Assembly: GCA_904063045.1 (NCBI GenBank)
Contig: CAJFCJ010000002.1
Location: 124,001-188,000, forward strand
Direction of reading: 5' to 3'
Length of the DNA: 64,000 nucleotides
Origin: Dimorphilus gyrociliatus
Taxonomy: Eukaryota; Annelida; Polychaeta; Dinophilidae
In this document: piece by piece, positions 24,490-34,600 of the stretch
Layout of the letters: every line of letters starts with the position of its first letter
Position numbering within the stretch: position 1 is the stretch's first letter
Made by a program: the position numbers and the translations under genes
Notes under the pieces: generated by a model
What the model saw: only the letters and a program-made list of their open reading frames with translations
Database searches by the model: none
What the model was told of the DNA's origin: nothing

Positions 24490-26172
24490 AGGGCACTACA
24501 ATAGACTAATTTCCGGTTACGAGTTGAAAAGAAGGTTAACGAATTTTTGTTGCGACGTCACTTGCAAATAGAAATGATTAAATAGACAAAGAAGCAGCTG
24601 TTTGTCTTAATTACCGACCGGCTGGAACGCTTTTAGACGCACTCATATCAGATAAGCGATAACGGGGACAGGTAGCAAATATAGAATACGTTTCCTTTAT
24701 TTCTTGGGTTTCACGTCCGGCGTCTTGCCGATTACTTGTAAATTAAAAAATATTACCCGATTCCTAGCTCAATCGCCCTAAACAAAATAATTTATTTACC
24801 AAGCGTCTCTGAATGTTTACCGAGCATTACCTTTCATAATATGACTGGAAAGAATGGAATTAGAACGCTACAGAAACAGCAGGTGATGACAGAAGCAGAA
24901 AATCTAATTTAGCACCAAGTGGCGTTCCCCGCTTAATAATTCCAGAGACGCTCTGTCTCTTGTCTACAATATTGTTTAAAAAAAGATTTTTAATTTTTCT
25001 TCCCTGCTTTTAACGCAACGCGTGAGCGCCATACAAATCGATTTGTCAACGGCGTCTAATTTCTATCGGCCTATACAGCGTCTTAGCGTCTGCAATATTC
25101 CAGTAACTGTATGCACGCGGTGCGTGACCGGCTTACTGAATTGACGTCCGACGACGACGCTTTTATACACATAACACATATACGCCGACTGCAAAAAAAG
25201 TGACGGCTGTTCGTTGCGCCCCCTAGTCTTAGCAATGTACATATTGATCGTCATTCTGAAGAAAACTCTCAACAAGTGGACGCCTTTTTTTAAACATCCA
25301 ATCCGATTAAGCAGGTATATTTTAATTACGCAATAATGTAAGCGTCTCTTTTACAGCGACCATCAAAACGTAGGCTTAAGGCAGAAAGATTTCGGATAAG
25401 CGTAATCCGAAAAATTCGTGTCCATATTGTTGGCAGAAAAATTGATGCCGGACGTTGACGGTGACGCTTTACCTGCGTAACCCTACTCCGAGCCTAATTA
25501 CGGTCAGATGCCAAAAAACGAAATTATAGTCTATTTTCTACTTGATTTACAAACTAGACGCGCCCAGAAACGGTCGACCATATGCTACAATTAGACGCTT
25601 CGCGATAATGGGGCGTTACTTTCCAACGACCGTTGTGCTAGGCCTTCTTCGACAAAAGTCCCTGTGCATAATAAATGTCAAATTTCTTCGGAGAGAAAGT
25701 ATTGCTTGTTTTTTCTTCAATCAATATATCAACCAACGTTTAAAAGGCGGCGGCGTCTACAAAGGGACGGTTATGAATTTTTTATTAACGTCAACAAGGC
25801 CGATAATAGATAACTCCGGCTGGTGTCTGGTGCGCGTATTCTGAAGGAATTAGATAATAGTATGTCTTATTGCTTGAGAATACACGTAGTGTGACCAGCG
25901 ATCCCATCGAAGGCCTATTCGGGAAGGAGACGCTCTAAATTGAGAAGCTTATAAATTATTCGTAGTTTGTCAATATCTAACGGGCGGTTTCGCTTCGTTT
26001 CAGTTTTACATGCATCGATTTTGCAATAAAGGCAAATTTTCCTGTGATTTGTTGTTTCGTCGTACCAATTTATGGTATTAAAGAGACTTTAGCTAATTAT
26101 TTCCAAATCCGTTCAAGGCTATAGATGGCTATTCCCAGAGGTTCAATTAACTAACCGCCATCTTAAGAGTTT
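24490..26172. other. CpG-rich convergent intergenic block with clustered GCGTCT/AGACGC
   Basis: Lies between the 3' ends of NHP2 (+) and RNF144 (-). Unlike other gaps it is rich in CpG. The hexamer GCGTCT or its complement occurs 12 times between 24635 and 25933: 24635, 24720, 24803, 24946, 25052, 25078, 25086, 25342, 25556, 25593, 25753 and 25928. The longest open frames (70 codons at 25063-25275 minus, 100 codons at 25542-25844 plus) show no domain, bias or splice support. No tRNA or snRNA was recognised. Confidence 0.6.
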
Positions 26173-26740
26173 GGAATGTCATGTTTATATATACAGCATG
26201 TATAAATAAATCAACAAGAAAATATATACACTGTATATACTCAAATATCCATTAATACATAGATGCCAGCATTTAAGCATAAAGATATAAACTTTTATAC
26301 TTAAATCTATTCATATATGTACAGGGTTATCTGGTATATACAGTATGTATGTCTATAAACTTGATATACGTACACAAGTGACCGTATGGAACGTATAATT
26401 ATACAAAATATAATAAAATTAATAAATTCAATACACTCACTGAACACTAAATGGCGCCATCTGAAGTTTCATTCATCAATAAATGTATAATAAACATCGA
26501 AAAAATATTGTATATACATAGACATATATATACATATAATATTTATAATTATATTCAAATATTCTTATATATGTATATATGCATGTTATAATTGTATATC
26601 TGTACATAAATATGAAAAACACAATAATATAAGTACATACAGAGACATACACACATATATATATGTGTGTATACATACTGTGTACATATAAGTATATATT
26701 GTAAATTACAGTATATATCATTGATATGGCCATACACATA
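26173..26740. repeat. TA/CA-rich low-complexity tract
   Basis: Long runs of TATA, TATG, TACA and CATA words, for instance 26510-26730. Open frames inside it encode only Tyr, Ile, Val and Met and are artefacts. A motif ATGGCGCCATCT at 26451-26462 interrupts the tract (see findings). It lies just downstream of the RNF144 stop codon and would be in its 3' UTR or beyond. Confidence 0.75.
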
Positions 26741-26772
26741 GACAGCTCCATCTATCGAAGATCAGTAGAAAG

Positions 26773-27755
26773 TTATTTTCTGGAGTATTCGTAATTAGCT
26801 TGGTCAATATCCTCTTCATCATCACTTTCGTTGCATTTTCGGCATAACTTACATTTACAACACGCCAAACAGGGGACAACAAGCATTAATACTGGAGAGG
26901 CAATAAGAACTAACAAGCCGAAACCGGCAAATAAGGCGATGACTTGCAGGCGATGAGCAAAAACAGAAGCTTGGGAGTGACCAAGTTTATCCTTACAGGG
27001 TCCAGAATCGTAATGTCTTAACATATAATCATTGTCCAATGGTGCAAGACAATGCCAACAAAAAACATGTTTACAGCGTCGACACATCATTTGAGCACAC
27101 CCTGAATCTCTTTCAATAGGTACATTACAAACAGGACATCTCTTAATTTTAGGCTCCCCATTAGAGCATATTCCTGCTTGCCCCCACCAGTTCATTTCAC
27201 ATGCTCCTCCGTGACCTTTCCAGATTGCTTTACAAGATGAACAGAATTCTAAGTGACATTTCTGACAATGAACTGCCATAGGTCTTGAATTTTGCCAAAT
27301 TTGGCAGATCGTATCACAGCCCGCGGCGGGACACCACGTCCTACTGGGATCAGTATTAACCTGAAAAGGAAGATCTAGATATCGAAATACAAAAGAAATG
27401 AAAAACTAACTTCATGCTCTAATCGTAATCGTCGATACCTAGCCCATATTTTAGGATCAACTAAATCTTGAATTTCCGATGCTTTAATCTTTCCAGGGGG
27501 TATACAATCTGGATCGGGGCATGTTAAACTGGCTATGAGACCCTCCGTTATGAGCACTCGTACATATTCCTGCATACAGTCTCTACAAAATACGCAACCA
27601 CAATCTTGAATTTTAAAATTAACGAGCCGAAATTCAAGGCAGAGTTTACAAATTACTTTCGTCTTCAAGCTATCCACAGTGCAAGTTGATACTGTTGAAT
27701 TTAAAGGACTACTCGAAAGTGAGCTACTTCGACTCGATCTTGTTGATTCCATCAT
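26773..27755 (-). CDS. RNF144-type RBR E3 ubiquitin ligase with a C-terminal membrane anchor
   Basis: RING-in-between-RING ligase. Exons 27411-27755 and 26773-27360, 310 aa (human RNF144A/B 292-303). RING1 begins CKLCLEFRLVNFKIQDCGC and continues CRDC; the IBR has CPAAGCDTICQ, HCQKC and CSSCKAIWKGHGGAC; RING2 is CPVCNVPIERDSGCAQMMC then CKHVFCWHC. The Cys of SGCAQ is at the position of the RBR catalytic thioester Cys. Residues about 255-285 (VIALFAGFGLLVLIASPVLM and on) are one membrane helix, typical of RNF144, followed by a Cys-rich and acidic tail. Two adjacent ATGs (27755, 27752) could start translation. It is divergent from DEK. It could be the A or B member; the single invertebrate gene likely predates the split. 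Confidence 0.95.
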
Positions 27756-28144
27756 TATCAAAAACGTTAACAACTAACAACTATTTAATAAGTTTTAAAA
27801 AATTTTTTGTGTGTCGGCAGAAAAGGATTCAAAAAGCTTAATTATATATTTTCCTCATTTGCGTATTTTTAATATTAAAAACATATCTTTTCGAAATATT
27901 TCCGGAATATATTAACATTACTATTTCGTACTTGATAAATTTCAAACTTTTCTCTGGAAAAGTTATTTGTTTACTTGTTTAACTGTTTCGGCAAAATATT
28001 TAATAAATATTTCTATTTTACGAAATAATTTGACTTTTAGCGTCATCTGGTGTTTAAAAATTAAATATAATTTCTGATTGGTAGATTTGACGACGCTTTT
28101 ATTACGCATGCGTATTTTTATAGACGTTGATTTCCGGTCACAGA
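27756..28144. promoter_or_regulatory. RNF144/DEK divergent promoter
   Basis: 389 bp between two start codons facing away. It contains a CTCF-like sequence (28039-28052, complement CACCAGATGACGCT), the word GACGACGCTTTTAT at 28090-28103 that also occurs near 25151 and in part at 7453, and a purine-free run CGCATGCG at 28106-28113. Confidence 0.5.
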
Positions 28145-29832
28145 ATGGAAGTTCCAGAACCCGCCAAAATTGAAGGAGATTTATCAAAGGTACATTTTTA
28201 GCAAGTTTTATGTATTTGTATATTCTGTGAAAAATATCGCTGACCTTTAATATGCCATGAAGATTTAATTTGCGACTAAAATTGTTTCTGTAATTGCACT
28301 TCTTTTTCTTCCCCTTACCGCTTTCAAAAATAGTATCGCGATTTTCGCCTATGTTTACCAAAATTTTTTTAATAGAGTTCTGAGTATGCGAAGGGAGATA
28401 CTGGAGTCAATTCGATTGCGAAAAAATCTAAAGCAGAAGGAAAACAGGAAGATAAAGCGGCTTCAAATACAAGCGAAACTAAACAAGAGGACAATGTACC
28501 AAAAGATGATAAAAAAGTAACTGGAGTGGAAATTGAAGAAGTTAAAAGTCCAACAACGAAAAATGAGTCTGAAAAAACTGATAAGCCGTTAAAAGACGAA
28601 GCTGAGAAGCCTAAGTCCCCTCGTAAACGTAAATCGACTCGGGAGGTTAAAAGTAATGAAAGTGACAATGACATTGGTATATAAAAGATACAAGTAAAGG
28701 TTAAAAAAATGCTAAATATGTTTCTTTTTAGGACCAGGACTCTTGGAGAGACCTGTTGTTATAGAAGGGAAACGAGAACGCAAGCAAGTAGAAAGAATAT
28801 CCTATCAACAATCACCTCAAAAGGAGCATAAAATAGAAATTCATGTAGGAAAAGGCACAAAATTACGCGAAATTCCAAGAATAGAGCTTGAGTTTTCAAA
28901 GCATAAGGCCGAAGAATTAAGAACTCTCCATAACTTTCTGTTTAATAGACTTGTAAATTCAAAACTAATCAAAAGAAATATTTTACAATTTTCTGGATTT
29001 GGTTTCAAGAAAGAGGATCCAGAATTTAAGAGAAAGCGTGATAGATTAAACAAGTAAGTCTTATTTACCAAAAAGTAATGACTATATATATATATATATA
29101 TATTGGTATACAGATTGACAATGGCCCAAATGAAGGTGTTCTGTAAAGTACTTGATATCGAATATGCTAAAACAAAAGAAGATTTCGTCAATAAAATAAT
29201 AGATTTTCTTATGTGTCCTAAAGCCTCTGGAAAAGCTATCCCCAAATCAGCAAGTTAGCAGTTTTTATCGAGATAATAAATTTCAATAATAATAATATCA
29301 ATTACGTTTTCTAGAAAAAGGAAGCAGATCATCGACTACTAAAAAAAAAGCGGATGCTGGGTCATCTGAGGTTATTTTTAAATGAAATTGGAGTATATTT
29401 TAATAAGTTATATTTTAATTTTGTTGAAACAGCCCTCTCCTAAAAAAAGTAAGAAGGATACACCAAAAAAAGAAAAAGCAACAAAGAAGTCCAGCAACGA
29501 GACAAAAAATAAAGGAAACGCATCATCTAAGAATAGTAACGCAAAGAAAGCAAAGAAGGCAAAGAGCAAAGCAACTCCTGCTAAGAAATCTAAAGGACAA
29601 CCCCCTACCGTAAGCTTTAATTAATTAGAGTTGAGAACACTTTTAAAATCGATTAATCTTTCTCTAGGATCATCAATTGACAGAAGATATTAAGAAGATT
29701 TTAGAGACAGCCGATTTAGAGAAAATCACAATGAAGAAAGTTTGTGAAACAATTTATGATAAATATCCAGACTACGACCTTACATCTCGAAAATACTTTA
29801 TCAAATTGTCTGTAAGAGAAAATTTGAAATGA
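28145..29832 (+). CDS. DEK: DEK chromatin protein
   Basis: Nuclear DNA-binding architectural factor and histone chaperone. Seven exons, 28145-28189, 28376-28676, 28732-29053, 29114-29253, 29315-29370, 29433-29609 and 29668-29832, give 401 aa with consistent phases (human DEK 375). After an acidic and basic N-terminus comes the DEK core (GPGLLERPVVIEGKRERKQVERI, then HVGKGTKLREIPRIE and HNFLFNRLVNSKLIKRNILQFSGF), leading into the SAP motif (MAQMKVFCKVLDIEYAKTKE). A Lys/Ser-rich linker follows, and then the DEK-C domain (LTEDIKKILETADLEKITMKKVCETIYDKYPDYDL). Intron 4 of the coding frame carries the TA tract at 29083-29104. The poly(A) signal is probably AATAAA near 29931. A 352-bp gap separates it from DCAF7. 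Confidence 0.95.
29083..29104. repeat. TA dinucleotide tract in a DEK intron
   Basis: About ten TA units in the 60-nt intron between exons ending 29053 and starting 29114. It takes up over a third of the intron and sits just before the branch/acceptor region. Confidence 0.8.
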
Positions 29833-30184
29833 AGATAATGTTTATGTTGAAATTTTCTTTTTGTTTGTACATATTGTTTATTATATGATTATTTATTTAT
29901 CTGAAATAGTTTACATAACTATTAATAATTAATAAATGTTTGGCTATAATTAACTGCGCCATCTATAGTCTAAAATGGTCAAAATTAACGGTGAATTCTG
30001 CGCATGCGCATTGTGAATTGAATTTCCGGTCTAATGTGAATCAATCGACTCTTATATTTGCTATTCGTTCTACCTCTTTGTTCAGCTTAATACTGCAGTC
30101 TACAAATTTTTGTCTCAACATCAAGTGCTGATTTATCACTCAGGCAAGCTGTTTTCGCATCCCAAGTCACTGATCGTCGAGAAA

Positions 30185-31243
30185 ATGTCTATGTCCGTTG
30201 GACAGGCGTCAAACGGTAGCGTTAAACGCAAGGAAATTTATAAGTATGAAGCCCAATGGCAACTGTACAGTATGAACTGGAGTATAAGACCAGATCAGCG
30301 CTTTCGTCTGGCTCTTGGGAGTTTTGTCGAAGAGTATAACAACAAAGTTCAAATTGTTCGACTAAATGAAGACTCCGCCGAATTTCAAGCCCTCGCCACG
30401 GTAGATCATCCCTATCCCACTACGAAAATAATGTGGATACCAGATTCCAAGGGTAATCTTCCAGATTTATTTGCTACCACCGGTGATTATCTGAGAATAT
30501 GGAGAGTAATAGATGATAGTGAAGTACGACAAGAAGCCTTACTTAATAACAACAAGAATTCGGATTTTTGCGCGCCATTAACATCATTCGATTGGAATGA
30601 AGTGGATGCAAATATACTAGGAACTTCTAGTATTGATACAACATGTACAATTTGGGGCTTAGAAACTGGACAACCTATAGGGAGAGTTGGCGTGCCTGTC
30701 ACTGGTCATGTAAAGACTCAATTAATCGCACACGATAAAGAAGTATACGATATCGCCTTCAGCCGAGCTGGTGGTGGAAGAGACATGTTTGCCAGCGTCG
30801 GAGCCGACGGTAGTGTTAGGATGTTTGATTTACGGCATTTGGAGCATTCAACTATTATTTACGAAGACCCAAATAGAAAGTCTTTGCTCAGATTAGCTTG
30901 GAATAAGCAGGATCCAAATTATTTGGCAACCATGGCTCTAGATGCCAACGAAGTAATCATTTTAGATGTCAGGGTCCCATGTACACCAGTGGCACGATTA
31001 CGAAACCACAGGAGTTGCGTTAATGGTTTGGCTTGGGCACCTCATTCATCCTGCCATCTTTGCACGGCTGGCGAGGATAAGCAAGCACTAATCTGGGATA
31101 TTCAGCAAATGCCTAGAGCCATTGAAGACCCAATTTTAGCGTATCAAGCACAAGGTGAAATTAATCAAATTCAGTGGAGCGCTACCCAACCGGACTGGAT
31201 TGCTATATGTTATAATAACCATTTGGAAATTTTGAGGGTTTGA
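30185..31243 (+). CDS. DCAF7: DCAF7 (WDR68/HAN11), WD40 adaptor for DYRK kinases and CUL4-DDB1
   Basis: Single-exon gene of 352 aa (human 342). It is the most conserved protein in the window: blocks such as RFRLALGSFVEEYNNKVQ, NNNKNSDFCAPLTSFDWNE, LLGTSSIDTTCTIWGLETG-like and FASVGADGSVRMFDLRHLEH are almost identical to vertebrates, and the end is ICYNNHLEILRV. Start chosen at ATG 30185 (MSMSVGQASNGSVKRKEIYKYEA), since conserved residues begin at KRKEIYKYEA; a short extra leader is added compared with MSLHGKRKEIY of vertebrates. The lack of introns, when neighbours have many, is unusual. A GCGCCATCT site lies 220 bp upstream at 29956. Confidence 0.97.
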   Translation: MSMSVGQASNGSVKRKEIYKYEAQWQLYSMNWSIRPDQRFRLALGSFVEEYNNKVQIVRLNEDSAEFQALATVDHPYPTTKIMWIPDSKGNLPDLFATTGDYLRIWRVIDDSEVRQEALLNNNKNSDFCAPLTSFDWNEVDANILGTSSIDTTCTIWGLETGQPIGRVGVPVTGHVKTQLIAHDKEVYDIAFSRAGGGRDMFASVGADGSVRMFDLRHLEHSTIIYEDPNRKSLLRLAWNKQDPNYLATMALDANEVIILDVRVPCTPVARLRNHRSCVNGLAWAPHSSCHLCTAGEDKQALIWDIQQMPRAIEDPILAYQAQGEINQIQWSATQPDWIAICYNNHLEILRV

Positions 31244-31618
31244 ATCTTTGAAAAACAGCCGTTTTTATACATTCTCTTCAGTTTTTGTTTTGAACTTGTA
31301 CATAAGTACATATTATACAAAGGATATAAATATATACACAAAAATATATATTTATGCTTCTATATATTTGTGATAATTGTCATTCAGGCTACAATGTTGA
31401 TGTTTGTAAGAGATGTTGTAAAACTATTGGTATAAAACAAGTAGAGACATCTGTATAAAGAATCGAATTGTTTACGCTTCTGACGGTTGCCAAGGGGGAT
31501 TCCACTTAGAAAAATCATTGATTTAAAGTGGAATTTTAGTGATTTTGAAGCCAAAAAGGATATTATTCGCCGTTTACCAATTTATTTTATTATGAATAAA
31601 TGATAAAAATTAGTTGAT
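31244..31618. other. Intergenic, DCAF7 to WDR64-like
   Basis: 375 bp. The first half is the AT-rich DCAF7 3' UTR, with TATATTTATG-type repeats around 31325-31370. The rest should hold the promoter of the next gene. No TATA box is clear. Confidence 0.35.
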
Positions 31619-34600
31619 ATGTCTACAATAGCCAGCAGCCCCACTAGGACGGAGGCGACAGCGAGAGTCGAAAGGAATACGTAGCTATCTTCCTCCTTTT
31701 TATGATACTATTTCCTTTATTACCTTTTAATAGCATTTTTCATCCTTTGTCAAGGGCGACAGCACCGAGCGTCACCGGAACTTATGACGACCGATTAGAA
31801 GCTAAGTTAACCTTGCAGGATTTAAAAGCTTTAGAAACTGCTTTTATGGTAGTATTAACACTATTATTCCCTTTTCTTTAAAATGCTGAAATATTTCCCC
31901 TGTTCCGCATCGTTTTATCAGTTTGATGGTAACAGTCATGACAATAAACTAAGTTTGACGAAGCATGATTTCTGTGAGGCATTGGAATTGATTTTAAGAA
32001 AGGGAACGCGACGTGATTACATAGAATTATTTGACGAGATAGATGTGCTAGGGGAAGGAACGGTTGATTGGGATAAATTAACAACACATATGATGAGAGA
32101 GTTTAAGGAAAAGGACGATAAAGTAAAATCCACTCAGGTGCCCCAATGGAAAGATATAAAGCATCTATCAAGTAGTCCTCACAAGGATATTATCCAAAGA
32201 TTTGTTTATGTCAAACAAACTAATAGATACATGGCCGTCTCTAAGGAAGGTTGCGTTTCCATGTGGTCCTCTAACTTAAAATTGCAAAGATCTCTTAAAA
32301 CACAAACTGATGCTTGCAAACAAAGAGATGTTTGGGTAACGCACTTTGTAGTCTTGCACAACGTGAATAAATTAGCGTTGTCCTTTACGAGTAAGGAAAT
32401 TGCTCTATATGATCTATCCAGCAAGTTGGACTTAAAACGGCAATACTGCGTTCAGGGTGAGTCAACTTGACCCGTCAGATGGCACCATAATTAACTTACT
32501 TTTTGTATATTTCTAAAACGTTGCACAAAAATTCTTTTGTTTTTATTATCAATATTTATCTTAATAGGCTTAACGTATACTCCTCTTTGTTTGGAGTACT
32601 GGGCTTCAGAAGACAACAGTAACGAATCATTACTTTGTTGGGGAGATACCGCAGGGTATGTTATTTTATAAAAGCTGCATTTCCTAGTATTTTTTGCCTT
32701 TGTACATGCACAAATCTACTATAAAATACATCTTATTCTCCCTCTCCCCGCGACCCCCCCCCCCACATCTATGTCTCCCCCATCTCCTCTTTACCCTTTC
32801 CCCTTATCCTTCTGTTCTACCAAATACGCAATTACTTAATAAATACTTTTTCTGCCAATAGACAATTGCACGCTCTTCATTTCAATTCAGCGACAATTGC
32901 TCTATTTGAAAGACCAGCAGCGCCAACTAGTGAAAAACAAGGTAAAAACAAAAAAAAACTATTAATAATATTTTAATTAACAAGCTTTATCATTATTAAA
33001 GAAAATAACTCTACTAATAATTTATCATTCTCTATTACGTAACTTCGCTAAGATTTAAATAATTTTTTTATAAAAAAAAAAATAACAATCAATTTATGAA
33101 AATTTCTTTTTACTTTTTAATTTATTTAACCAATTAAAAAAGCTATGGATACAAATTTTTCTAAGGAAGATGCATGGTCAATGCGTAAGTTTTCTGGTTT
33201 TTTCCTTTTTCATCTTTGCAGTTTTTTGAAACGAAAACAAAAAAATTTCTTATGAAAAATGATATAAAAGCCTTTGTATGATCAATTGAAAAGAGATAAT
33301 CTTTGAAAACACTATTATTTTCATGTTTTATTTATCAATTATAGATATTATTACAAATATTCATCTTTGAAAAAAGCAAAAACACCAATTCTGAAAGATT
33401 CTCGTCTTTGTTTTTAATTCTATCTGCATTCATTCATTCCTAATATCTATCAAATCTATCTTTTTTTTTCAATCTTCTTGTTCTACTTAGAAGAGCTCTC
33501 AGTTTATTTTTATCACATTGTTTTCTTTTTTATTTATTAAAACATATACTATTGGAAGTTTTTTGAAACTGCATGAAAAACAACAAAAAAGACAATGTTT
33601 GTCACAGAGAGAGAGAGAAGAAAAAAGAATTGATTATTTTTTTAAGTTCAAAAACAAAAAAAGAGAGAAGAAAGAAAACAGATGGAAGTCGTCGTCTTGC
33701 TTTTGGAGCAAATTTTATTTTTTTATTTCAATGTTTTAATAATCATTTATATTATTTTTTTTTTAATTTTGATTTCTTTGAAAACTTATGACAATTTCTT
33801 TCTTTTTAATATTAAATTTCTTTATCTTGTATTCTTCAGAGCCCTGTTTAAATGTCAAGTTAATTGATGTTACCAAGGGAAAATATAAAAATGCTACCCA
33901 CATGAAATACGAAGCTCATACCGAATGGATTCGTCATTTAATTTATTCCAGTCATTTAGAGTGCTTCATAACTTGCGCAACAACGTCAAAATCTTCTTTG
34001 GTAATAGGATGGATGGAGAAACATACATCAACAAAAATGTTAGTATAAAGAGATGATTTTAGGCTTTTATTACTATATTTGCAGTTTTATGTTATATTAC
34101 ATTGTTTTATTAACTGCACAAATTGTACGTGACCGGTTTTTGATAATATTATCAGAATAGATCGATATGCTCTACCAACGGTTGATAGAGACACAAGAAA
34201 ATTGGATAAAATGTAAGAAACAATTGCGCCAGGCTTTTTTCTTTTTATGAACTTTATTTTAGCTTATATAGATAAAAGCCTATACCTTAGAGAAAACTTT
34301 CTAAGCTGTAAAAAGGGGACAAAGTCTTTTTCTTTACATTTTTTTTATATTTTATTTTTTTTTTGCATTAGTAGAGTTTATACATTATTATTTTTTTCTC
34401 TCTGCTTCGTTCCTATTCTTTATTTGTGACTTGATATTAATGGTACTAGCAGGAGTGTAAAGACGATTATGAGAAAGTAAGTTTGGAAAGTATGCCTTCC
34501 CTAAATGCATGATACGCCACACTATACTGTTGCCTCTGAAGTCGTTTTCTATGGGGTAGTCAAAATATTAAGGCGAAATCTTTACTCGGTCGAGAACAAA

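Noticed and set aside
25542-25844. 100-codon plus-strand frame in the CpG-rich block
   Set aside because: No codon bias, domain or splice context; low stop frequency follows from higher GC.
26476-26751. 91-codon minus-strand frame rich in Tyr and Ile
   Set aside because: Translation of a TATA/CATA low-complexity tract.
32753-32764. Poly(C) run in a WDR64-like intron
   Set aside because: A homopolymer with T/C-rich flanks; probably a simple repeat or polypyrimidine stretch.
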